64,000 nucleotides of DNA from Bacteroidota bacterium (GTDB taxonomy: Bacteria; Bacteroidota; Bacteroidia; Bacteroidales; Cfx3-03): contig JACAUB010000001.1 of NCBI GenBank assembly GCA_013390605.1, forward strand, positions 3,185,610 to 3,249,609, read 5' to 3'. Under the pieces are notes generated by a model. It was not told where the DNA came from and made no database searches. It saw only the letters and a program-made list of their open reading frames with translations. Shown here piece after piece: positions 18,780 through 26,953 of the stretch. The position numbers and the translations under genes are program-made. Within the stretch, counting starts at the first letter, position 1. Each line of letters starts with the position of its first letter.

Positions 18780-20168
18780 ATGAACCCTTATTTCAAACGT
18801 TTGCGAGGACGAATCAGCAGTGTTATTTTCATTACAGCCACTGCAACTTTTGCCTTAATTGCATGCAAAAATGCAACAAAAACCACAGCAGTTATTCCTA
18901 TACAACATCCTGATTGGTCGTACGACGCTACTATTTACGAAGTAAACGTTCGTCAATATACACCTGAAGGAACGTTTAAAGCCTTCGAAACACAATTACC
19001 CCGTCTTCAGAAACTGGGTGTGAAAATTCTTTGGATCATGCCTATTAATCCAATTGGAGTAGTCGAACGCAAAGGGAAACTTGGAAGTTATTACTCAGTA
19101 AAAGACTACAAGGCGATCAACCCTGAGTATGGAAACCTTGACGATTTCAAACAATTAGTAAAAAAAGCTCATGAACTTGGCTTTAAGGTAATTATAGACT
19201 GGGTGGCCAATCACTCTTCAAGAGATAACAATTGGATAGCGGAACACCCTGAATGGTATCTAAAAGATTCTACCGGTAAAATTGCAACCCAATATGATTG
19301 GACCGATGTAGCTAAACTGGATTACAAGAGCAAACCAATGCGGGCAGCAATGATTGAGGCAATGGAATATTGGTTAAAAGAAGCCAATATAGATGGATTT
19401 CGTTGCGATGTGGCCGGAGAGGTTCCTACTGATTTTTGGGACAATGCTTATGCTCAACTAAAAAGCATAAGACCAGATCTATTTATGTTGGCAGAAGCTG
19501 AAAAACCTGAACTCCAGAAAAATGCATTCGACATGACTTATGCCTGGGAATTTCATAAGTTAATGAATGAGATTGCTCAAGGGAAGAAAACAGCAACCGA
19601 TATCGACAAATATCTAAAGAAACAAGATAGCCTGTTCAAACAGGGTGATTACAGAATGTTATTTACATCAAACCACGATGAAAATTCATGGAATGGAACA
19701 GAGTTTGAAAGGCTGAAAGATGCTGCTAAAACATTTGCTGCCTTTACATTCACCATGCCGGGTATGCCTTTGATCTATTCAGGACAAGAGGCTGGTTTCA
19801 ACAAAAGAATTAAGTTCTTCGAAAGAGACACCATTAAATTTCCAGCCAATGAGTATGCTCCATTATACACAAATCTGGTAACTTTAAGAAAAAACAATTC
19901 AGCATTATGGAGTGGAGAAAAGGGAGCAAAAGTAGTTCACATTAAATCATCAGTCCCTGAAGTTTATGCCTTTATCCGTCAAAATGAAACCAACAAAGTT
20001 TTCGCTATATTCAATCTATCACCTAAAGCGCAAAAGGTAACCCTTGAAGGAAAAGATTTGCAAGGTACCTATAACGCATTCCCTGATAATGCATCTGTAA
20101 AGATTGATAAAGCAGAATACACACTTAATCCTTGGGAATATAAAATATTTACCGCCACAAAGAAGTAG
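18780..20168 (+). CDS. GH13 alpha-amylase-family lipoprotein
   Basis: A 462-residue alpha-glucan hydrolase. The N-terminus has a basic n-region (KRLRGR), a hydrophobic stretch and lipobox LIAC, so it is a lipoprotein, probably on the outer membrane. The (beta/alpha)8 GH13 motifs are present: VIIDWVANHSS, DGFRCDVA with nucleophile Asp210, LAEAEKP with acid/base Glu239, and TSNHDE with Asp300. A C-terminal beta domain completes the protein. At 462 residues it is short compared with SusG-type amylases and has no visible starch-binding module. The first codons contain a 24-bp sequence that also lies upstream of the maltose operon (see 35902). It is closed by a terminator at 20191. Confidence 0.92.
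   Translation: MNPYFKRLRGRISSVIFITATATFALIACKNATKTTAVIPIQHPDWSYDATIYEVNVRQYTPEGTFKAFETQLPRLQKLGVKILWIMPINPIGVVERKGKLGSYYSVKDYKAINPEYGNLDDFKQLVKKAHELGFKVIIDWVANHSSRDNNWIAEHPEWYLKDSTGKIATQYDWTDVAKLDYKSKPMRAAMIEAMEYWLKEANIDGFRCDVAGEVPTDFWDNAYAQLKSIRPDLFMLAEAEKPELQKNAFDMTYAWEFHKLMNEIAQGKKTATDIDKYLKKQDSLFKQGDYRMLFTSNHDENSWNGTEFERLKDAAKTFAAFTFTMPGMPLIYSGQEAGFNKRIKFFERDTIKFPANEYAPLYTNLVTLRKNNSALWSGEKGAKVVHIKSSVPEVYAFIRQNETNKVFAIFNLSPKAQKVTLEGKDLQGTYNAFPDNASVKIDKAEYTLNPWEYKIFTATKK
18783..18806. promoter_or_regulatory. Shared 24-bp element with CAAACGTTTG palindrome, copy 1
   Basis: These 24 bases are identical to 35902-35925. They contain the perfect palindrome CAAACGTTTG (18794-18803), which has the central CG and symmetry typical of LacI-family operators. 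This copy overlaps codons 2-9 of the GH13 gene, about 55 nt after the predicted transcription start, where a bound repressor could block elongation. The operator role is inferred. Confidence 0.5.
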
Positions 20169-20190
20169 TATATTTATTCTACTATACACA

Positions 20191-20222
20191 AAAAAAGAAG
20201 AGTTAAACACTCTTCTTTTTTT
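20191..20222. terminator. Intrinsic terminator after the GH13 gene
   Basis: AAAAAAGAAGAGT pairs with ACTCTTCTTTTTT around loop TAAAC. The flanking A- and T-runs let it serve both the + GH13 gene and the - beta-propeller gene that ends at 20247. Confidence 0.85.
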
Positions 20223-20246
20223 GTTTTATCACATGTTTATTTTTTT

Positions 20247-21536
20247 CTACTTATTGCCAATCCGATACAAGTACTTATCCGTTCGCATAACAATAGAATG
20301 CTCACAAATAGCCGGCGTTGCAAAGACCTTTCCTGTTAACTTATTCTCAGCAACTACCTCAAGTACTTTACCCGCTTTTATGACAAGTGTCTCCCCTCTG
20401 TCTGATGTAAAATAAACCCTTCCACCAGCGTAAACCGGCGAAGAGTTATATTTGGTTTTTAATCGTTTTGAATATAATGCCGTTCCTGTTTTTGCATCAA
20501 TCACTTTCAATGTATTAAGGCCATCCACGGTATAAATCAATCCATCTTTAATCACAGGGGTAAGTAACTGAAAAGGAGGTGACTTAAGTTTCCATAACAC
20601 CTTTGAATGTGTTACATCTCCCGATCCCGTTGGATCTACAGCAAAAAGATCCGTAAATTTTTCACCATCAGAAGTAGTCCAAAAACCAGTGTAAAAATAG
20701 ACAATTCCATTTTCAGTAAATGGCATAGAAACCGAAGAGTCTTCTCCTTCTATCACGCGCCAAACCTCTTTTCCAGTCAGAATATCAAAAGCATTACAAA
20801 CGGCTGATCCATTAGAGATGAGCAGATCCCTTCCGCCTACATTCATCACGATGGGGGTGATATATGCCTTTTTACCAATTGGTTGAAGATGCTCATAACA
20901 CTCTTTTGGTCGGTCAGCTCTCCATACCTGCTCGCCTGTCTTCTTATTCAGAGCCACAATATACTGACTCTCCGTTCCTTCAAAATTAATAATTAAAAGA
21001 TCCTTATAAAGAAACAGCGAAGCACCGGGTCCCTGTGCATGCTCGCATTTAAAATCATCCCGTTTCCAAACAATTTTACCATCAGCTGTATTAACGCAAG
21101 CCGTCCCAGCACTTCCAAAACTCATATAAACAAACCCATTCTCAATACACGAGGTTGGGGTTGCATATGAGTTAATATCATGCTTCCGACTTGGAGTATC
21201 TGTTTTAAAAAGCAGTAAATCATACAAAACATGGCCTGTTTTAAAATCAACACAAATACCCGACATCTCTTTTCCATCTGGAGTCGCCGTAGTAACCCAC
21301 ACCTGATCACCATAAATAACCGGTGAAGACCAACCCATTCCTTTCATCTTGGTTTTCCAGATTATGTTTGTAGAGTCGTTCCAGGTAATTGGCACCTGAT
21401 TATCCGTAGAAATCCCGCTAAGGTTATTTCCTCTGAAGTGAGTCCATTGATGATCTTGTGCCATAATGGTTTTCGGGAAAATAACGAAATACAGCGAAAG
21501 GAATGAAAATGCGAACGCAAAAATGATTTTTTTCAT
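20247..21536 (-). CDS. Secreted PQQ-type (BamB-like) beta-propeller protein
   Basis: A 429-residue protein. The ATG at 21536 gives a proper signal peptide (MKKIIFAFAFSFLSLYF to TIMAQ); a longer frame from TTG at 21623 adds a non-signal extension and is rejected. Repeated blades have the PQQ-repeat form, a Gly-x-x-x-W/Y pattern such as DFKTGHVLY, NTADGKIVWKRD, NKKTGEQVWRAD, DILTGKEVWRV and DAKTGTALYSKRL. Such propellers act as protein-interaction scaffolds or, with added helices, as PQQ dehydrogenases; no dehydrogenase cofactor site is evident. The early WTHFRGNNLSGIS segment is typical of this secreted family. Monocistronic; substrate unknown. Confidence 0.85.
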   Translation of the reverse strand: MKKIIFAFAFSFLSLYFVIFPKTIMAQDHQWTHFRGNNLSGISTDNQVPITWNDSTNIIWKTKMKGMGWSSPVIYGDQVWVTTATPDGKEMSGICVDFKTGHVLYDLLLFKTDTPSRKHDINSYATPTSCIENGFVYMSFGSAGTACVNTADGKIVWKRDDFKCEHAQGPGASLFLYKDLLIINFEGTESQYIVALNKKTGEQVWRADRPKECYEHLQPIGKKAYITPIVMNVGGRDLLISNGSAVCNAFDILTGKEVWRVIEGEDSSVSMPFTENGIVYFYTGFWTTSDGEKFTDLFAVDPTGSGDVTHSKVLWKLKSPPFQLLTPVIKDGLIYTVDGLNTLKVIDAKTGTALYSKRLKTKYNSSPVYAGGRVYFTSDRGETLVIKAGKVLEVVAENKLTGKVFATPAICEHSIVMRTDKYLYRIGNK

Positions 21537-22051
21537 AGATGTAAATAACAAGAGTAATGAAGTTGGGTTTGTGATTTTTGGAAAAGTAAATTTAGTAAAA
21601 TAATTTAATTCGTACAGTTCCAATTATGTCATTACTTCAGACTTCTTCTTGAATTCTAAAAGCAAGAAATAATGAAAGAAACAGCATTATAATGTTTAAA
21701 AAACATCATCAAAATCATTAAATTTGTTCAGACAGGTTACCTGATAAAAACCTGAGATCAATTCTCAAGACATCATTACGAAAACCTCACAAAAGTATCC
21801 CCTATAAAGCTCCAGATAGAGAGATATCACGATGGGATAATGATCCTTAACTCAGAAATGAATTCTATATGCCTCCGGCATCACTCCCCTGTGCCTCCCA
21901 ATAATATTGGGAGGCATGGCGAAAGGACAGCGGAAGCACGCCGGACTCATGCCGGACCCAAGAGTCATAATACCACTGATTTAGAACTATTTACGAGTAG
22001 GTAAAAATGGGTTTTCCTTTCCTTATATCGTGTAATAAGCTCATTATAAAA
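21537..22051. other. Intergenic region with a cluster of GC-rich hairpins
   Basis: No gene is seen. Within 21869-21955 the DNA is much richer in GC than its surroundings. It contains ATGCC-TCC-GGCAT (21869-21881), GCCTCCCAAT-AAT-ATTGGGAGGC (21893-21915), and two closely spaced GCCGGAC copies near 21943-21957. There is no T-run suitable for a terminator in either direction. It could be a structured RNA, a remnant of a repeat element, or a recombination scar. Confidence 0.5.
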
Positions 22052-23860
22052 CTATTTACTAAAAACTTTCTTCTGTTGATATCGTTCATTATTAATTAGT
22101 AATTGTTTCATTAAATATCTATTATAATCTTGTTTATTAGACAGATCCCCTTTGCAAATATCAAAAGCCTTACTATTTCGAACAAAAATAATAGCATCCA
22201 TCCTGTTTGTGGGAGCAAAAACGGCAAATTGATCTTCTAGATATGAATTCCCTACTAAACGGAAATATGTTAATTGAGGTGGAAGCACTGAAACTGGTAA
22301 AAAGCAAAATGACTCATTCGTACGCATAAATAAATTCTCTAAACTATTTTTGGGTGGAGTTTGAAGTGACTTTTCTAGCAAAATCGTATCTTTATTACTT
22401 GTCCTAAAATTTCCTTCACCTGCCAACACCGCAATTGAATAATAATTATCTCCGAATTTAGTTTTCATATCTGAACCAAATGATTTAAGAAAAGGGAATG
22501 ATGGGTCACCATTTATATAATTTGTATGTATAAAATGTCCATATATTACTGCTTTCTCATCACCAGAACATAACAAATTTAATAAAAAAGAAATATTCAA
22601 AAACATGTGATTATCCCGAATCGAGAAACGTTTTATTGATTCGTTTCCAGCGACAATCGATAAACTTAAGCAATGTCGCAATATTTGATATTCATTTTCA
22701 CCTAACAGTTTTTCGATTTCCGCATTTTCATCTAATATCTGCAAAGCCTGAGGAAACGATTTATAATCATATAATTTTGAGCACAATGAATCTAATAAAA
22801 CACGTTGCTTCTTTTCTTTTACTCTATAAATGAAGTCATAAAAATATATTGCGGATTGGGAGCTTGCGATTTCAAGATCAATACCAAAAAGCCAAACCTT
22901 TTCTTTAGCTTTTCTATTGTATAGTTTTAACCAATTTAACAAATCAAGCATAGCATGTGGGGAAGTAAGAAAGCGAGAAAGTTCTGGGATAAGATTTTCA
23001 CTTTTAATTAAACTGTCACCCTGTATAAACCGATTCCATAGTAGGGTCTGTTCAGTTGGAACTTCAAGCAAAACGAGTTTACAGTTATTGTGTGCAACCT
23101 GATACTTTATTAACTGCACAGCTGCTTCAGTGATAGGTTCACTTCCATGAATAGTTTCGCCGATAGCAACAATTTTCTTATTACTTAAATCTGATATTTG
23201 ATTTAATGCATTATCATTAGAAAAGGACAAGGAAATAAGATCACTCTTTCTTATATCAGGAATTATAGGAATTGTTGGTAACGGAAAGCTGTTAATATCT
23301 TTACCTGCCAATTTGATATCTAATCTATCCAGATACAGGGATTGTTTTGCTTTACTATCTATCCCTTTGACCTGAATTTTGAAATGAAGGAATGTGACAT
23401 CATGAATATTCACAGACTTGACAAAGGTGCCCCAATTCTCTGTGCCAAGCAGAGTCAGTGTATCCGAATATAAAACATGTTCGTACTTATCAATTCCTGA
23501 AATAATTAGTTGTGCCTGCTGCAAATTTTGACTTTTGCAATCCAGATATACAATGGCACTATCGACTTTTATTCCCGGCAACAATAGTGTCTGTTCTATT
23601 TGTCCATATAATCTAATGTAAGAACTCCCCCATTTAACTTGAGCTAAACTCAAAGGATTTTTTCCATGAAAAGTTTGTGTAGAATCCTGTCGCAATACAA
23701 TAGGATACATGTAGGGACTCTTCCATGGAGTTCTTATCTTATTCTTCAAATTAAAATCAAGATTGTATTTATCTGTAAAGGAATGATTTTGTCCAAAAAC
23801 ACAAAGCGAGTATAGAGTTAGACATAAAATCAATAAGCAATTTTGATAATTACTTTTCAT
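22052..23860 (-). CDS. Secreted erythromycin-esterase-like protein, paralogue A
   Basis: A 602-residue protein with a signal peptide ending near SLCVFGQ (residue 24). Residues about 25-200 form a beta-rich N-terminal domain. From about residue 225 the erythromycin-esterase (Ere/EreA superfamily) fold follows: AIGETIHGSEPI with His238, then CKLVLLEVPTE with Glu266, and later a YGHFIHTNY His motif and GSDMKTKFGDNYYSIAVLAG. Ere enzymes open macrolide lactones, but most superfamily members have other, unknown substrates. Secretion and the added N-terminal domain argue against a resistance enzyme. It shares the same architecture and length with the next gene upstream; the gap between them is 113 nt. 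Confidence 0.8.
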   Translation of the reverse strand: MKSNYQNCLLILCLTLYSLCVFGQNHSFTDKYNLDFNLKNKIRTPWKSPYMYPIVLRQDSTQTFHGKNPLSLAQVKWGSSYIRLYGQIEQTLLLPGIKVDSAIVYLDCKSQNLQQAQLIISGIDKYEHVLYSDTLTLLGTENWGTFVKSVNIHDVTFLHFKIQVKGIDSKAKQSLYLDRLDIKLAGKDINSFPLPTIPIIPDIRKSDLISLSFSNDNALNQISDLSNKKIVAIGETIHGSEPITEAAVQLIKYQVAHNNCKLVLLEVPTEQTLLWNRFIQGDSLIKSENLIPELSRFLTSPHAMLDLLNWLKLYNRKAKEKVWLFGIDLEIASSQSAIYFYDFIYRVKEKKQRVLLDSLCSKLYDYKSFPQALQILDENAEIEKLLGENEYQILRHCLSLSIVAGNESIKRFSIRDNHMFLNISFLLNLLCSGDEKAVIYGHFIHTNYINGDPSFPFLKSFGSDMKTKFGDNYYSIAVLAGEGNFRTSNKDTILLEKSLQTPPKNSLENLFMRTNESFCFLPVSVLPPQLTYFRLVGNSYLEDQFAVFAPTNRMDAIIFVRNSKAFDICKGDLSNKQDYNRYLMKQLLINNERYQQKKVFSK

Positions 23861-23973
23861 AGAAAAATCCTTTGATGTTAGAATCTAATTAAAATTACGT
23901 ATTAATGCGCAGGAATATTGAATTATATGTTATATCCTACATATTCTAATGATTTAAAAAAAGCTGAATAGAT

Positions 23974-25785
23974 TTATTTTAAATTAACTTTCACTTGCTT
24001 ATATTGCTTAAACCTCTCTATCCTTCTTTTTGACTCAAAATCAATAACCTCCATATTACTAGTTGGCGTTCCCGGAAGGAGATCATATGATTTACTCCTT
24101 CTGACGAAAATAGCCGCATCCATTCTGCTTGCAGGAGCGATAACGATAAATTGATTTTCTTCATAGAATGCTCCAATAAAACGAATATACATTAACTGAG
24201 TTGGAAGTGTTGAAATCGTGATAAAACAAAGTTCCTCATTGGTTTGCATAAATAAATCCTCCAAGCTGTTCATCGGAGGAATTTCAAGCATTCTATTTAA
24301 ATTAAGTGAATCTTTATATGATGTTCTCAGATTTCCTTTCCCGGTCAAAACAGCAATGTTATAATAATCACTCCCAAATTTATCCTTCATATATGAACCA
24401 AACGATCGATGAAAAGGGAAAGAGGAATATGTTGTCTTATGATTCACATGTCCAAAATGCGCATATATACTCACGGTCTCATCGTCAGGACATAAAAGAT
24501 TTAATAAAAACTTGGCATTTAAATACATCAAACTATCCCTAATCGCAAAACGTCTATTTGTATTTTCACCGCAAGCTATCGACATATCTAAACAATGGTG
24601 TAATATCGAAAATTCATTCTTTCCCAATAAGTTTTCAATTTCCTTATTTTTCTCAATCAGTTTTAAAGCCTTTGGAAATGACTCATATTTATATACTTCT
24701 GAACATAATGAATCCAACAGAACATGGTGGAGGTGTCTATTTAATGTATAAATGTAGTCATATAAAAATGCAGGAGTGCTGTAACTTATAGTATTAATAT
24801 CCATACCTATAAGCCAGACTTTATCTTTAACCCTTTCATTGTATCGTTTCAACCACTGACAAAAATCAATCATTATTAGGGGCGCAAAATGAATAGACTT
24901 AAGATCTTGAGTAATATCTTTGATTTTAAATAGCGAATCTCCCTGGATAAACCGGTTCCAGCCAAAGGTTACCTCGGTTGGCAATTCTAGAAGAATCAAC
25001 TTGCAATGATTATACTCAACCTGATGTTTTATTAATTTAACAGCTAATTCTGTTATTGTTTCACTCCCGTGAATTGTTTCGCCTATTGCAATAATTTTTC
25101 TTCTTTCTAAATCCGATATCTTGCTGAAAGAGTTGCTATCCGAAAGTGGTAAAGAAATAAGATCATTCCTTTTTATAACTGGTATAACAGAAATTTCCGG
25201 TAATGGAAAGTCATTGATATCTTTTCCATCAATTTTTAAATCAATTCTGTCCAGCCACAAGCACTGTTCTGAAACTTCTTTTGTTCCTTCAGCTTTAATG
25301 TTGAGATGAAGAAATCTAACATTGTGCAAAGAAACTGATCGGGAAAATGTTTTCCATTCATCAGACCCAAGAATAGATAGGGTATCTGAATATAGAATAC
25401 ATTCCCGATCAGATATTCCGGTAATTATCAACTGTGCCTGCTGAAGATTCAGACTCTTACAGTTAAGGGATACAGTTACACTGTCAGATTTTATTCTGGG
25501 CAACAATATTTTTTGCTGTATTGTTCCCCCAATCAATCTCGCAGCATTTCCTCTCAATTTAAATTGAGCAATACACAAAGGATTTTTTCCATTATTTTTT
25601 TGTAAGCTATCTACTTGTATAACAAAATAATTGGGTTGATCAATCTTCCAGAAAATATTCTTACTATTTTGTAAATCAAAATCAAGATTGTATTTATCTG
25701 TATATGAATGATTCTGACCTTTAGAATACTGTACATATATCAAGAAACACAACCCCAATAAATAAGCATGACAGCTGATTTTCAT
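23974..25785 (-). CDS. Secreted erythromycin-esterase-like protein, paralogue B
   Basis: A 603-residue protein alignable end to end with the downstream neighbour. It has a signal peptide (to about YSKGQ) and the same mature start (NHSYTDKYNLDFDLQN). The catalytic core begins AIGETIHGSETI, then CKLILLELPTE and GWNRFIQGDS, and ends with a YAHFGHVNH His motif and GSYMKDKFGSDYYNIAVLTG. The pair arose by tandem duplication followed by marked divergence. Both copies keep all visible core motifs, so both are probably functional. The substrate is unknown; an ester or related bond in an extracytoplasmic compound is the family-based expectation. Confidence 0.8.
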   Translation of the reverse strand: MKISCHAYLLGLCFLIYVQYSKGQNHSYTDKYNLDFDLQNSKNIFWKIDQPNYFVIQVDSLQKNNGKNPLCIAQFKLRGNAARLIGGTIQQKILLPRIKSDSVTVSLNCKSLNLQQAQLIITGISDRECILYSDTLSILGSDEWKTFSRSVSLHNVRFLHLNIKAEGTKEVSEQCLWLDRIDLKIDGKDINDFPLPEISVIPVIKRNDLISLPLSDSNSFSKISDLERRKIIAIGETIHGSETITELAVKLIKHQVEYNHCKLILLELPTEVTFGWNRFIQGDSLFKIKDITQDLKSIHFAPLIMIDFCQWLKRYNERVKDKVWLIGMDINTISYSTPAFLYDYIYTLNRHLHHVLLDSLCSEVYKYESFPKALKLIEKNKEIENLLGKNEFSILHHCLDMSIACGENTNRRFAIRDSLMYLNAKFLLNLLCPDDETVSIYAHFGHVNHKTTYSSFPFHRSFGSYMKDKFGSDYYNIAVLTGKGNLRTSYKDSLNLNRMLEIPPMNSLEDLFMQTNEELCFITISTLPTQLMYIRFIGAFYEENQFIVIAPASRMDAAIFVRRSKSYDLLPGTPTSNMEVIDFESKRRIERFKQYKQVKVNLK

Positions 25786-25826
25786 AATCGAAAATATTTC
25801 GTGTAACTTTATCTTAGTTAACTAAA

Positions 25827-26471
25827 TTATAAATATTTACATGTTTTATCTATTACTTTTTCGCCTGTATTTACGTCATAGATTTTGTATCGAACTTCTC
25901 TATCATAATTCATTGGAGATGTATTAAAAAATAGTTGACTATTTTCCATTGTATCCTACATTTTCAAGATCTGTTCGCAACTGATCATTTGTTATTGCCA
26001 AACCGCCTTGTCAAGACCCATTACAACAGCCCATGGCCCAATTATAACATCTGTAGTAACCCTGCGATAATATTAGACCTAATTATGTTCCATACTTTTC
26101 CGATAATGTTGCATAATAACCAGATCCTCCAAAAATAGTAGTTCCTGAGTCATATATACTCCATCAACCATGCCACGTACCACTATTAATCATTTCCTGA
26201 GCCTCATCTAATGTATAGCCTCCCCACCTCCATCTATGGGTTGAGAATTCGGGTCAATAAGTATAAGAGGATCTGCCATTATTCCTCCTAAATATCCTCT
26301 TTGCTTAATTTTACAAATTGTTGGCATTAATCTAGTCAACTCATCTTGTAATTTGGGGCGATTGAAAAGAGTACTCATTTATTATCCTATCAATGCTTAA
26401 TTCCTCTTTTTGCGCGTAAACTGCCGAAATAAAAAGAATTACTATTATATTAAACAATATATTTTTCATGC
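25827..26471 (-). pseudogene. Decayed gene for a small secreted protein
   Basis: The reverse strand from ATG at 26471 encodes a good signal peptide (MKNILFNIIVILFISAVYAQ) and about 20 more residues before a TGA. Coding-like stretches then continue in other frames: one with DELTRLMPTICKIKQRGYLGG, one with GGYTLDEAQEMINSGTWHG, and a final open stretch with NYDREVRYKIYDVNTGEKV ending at TAA 25827-25829. At least three frame disruptions separate these pieces. I do not recognise the family. It lies upstream of the tandem esterase-like genes and has the same orientation. Confidence 0.6.
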
Positions 26472-26892
26472 ATTAGTTTAATTTAGAGCTTAATTTAGTT
26501 GACATTAATAATAATGTTGAAGTTGACAATCTTTTTATTAAATCTTTTCTTAATAACTCGCTAGTATTCTAAGGAAAAGCGAAGTGCAATTTTTTCTCTC
26601 AAAAATTTTATTATCATCTATATTTAATCCAAATTCTCAAAAAAAGTAATACTCTTTTTTAGTTTTTTTTGAAAATAAAATAAAAAACAATCTAGCTTTT
26701 CAAATAATAAGTCACAATATTAAATAAATTATTAATTATTTAAAATGATTAATAACATTGTATTTAATCAAGTAAACAAATCTAGCATTCTATCTAAAAC
26801 CGAACGGAAATAATCATTGGCTATGACAATTCTATCATTACTACAAATTAGTTTTTGCTATGTTTGATAACATTTTTACTTTCATAAAATAA
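26472..26892. other. AT-rich intergenic region, no gene seen
   Basis: Very AT-rich sequence with A- and T-tracts (for example 26640-26720). I see no open frame, RNA gene or repeat. It separates the decayed gene from the maltodextrin operon. Confidence 0.6.
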
Positions 26893-26918
26893 AAAAGACC
26901 GAAAGTTTCCCTCCGGTC
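26893..26918 (-). terminator. Terminator after the GH13 operon
   Basis: On the - strand GACCG pairs with CGGTC around a short AT-containing loop and is followed by TTTTTT. It ends transcription about 36 nt after the stop of the GH13 gene at 26954. Confidence 0.65.
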
Positions 26919-26953
26919 CTGATCGTTCAGTCAATGTAACCTTATTATTCTTT

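Noticed and set aside
21537..21623. N-terminal extension of the PQQ-propeller protein
   Set aside because: The longer frame starts at TTG and would bury the signal peptide; ATG at 21536 gives a normal secreted protein.
22052..25785. Macrolide resistance genes (ere)
   Set aside because: Only superfamily-level motifs match. Both proteins are secreted and carry an extra domain, so a resistance label is not supported.
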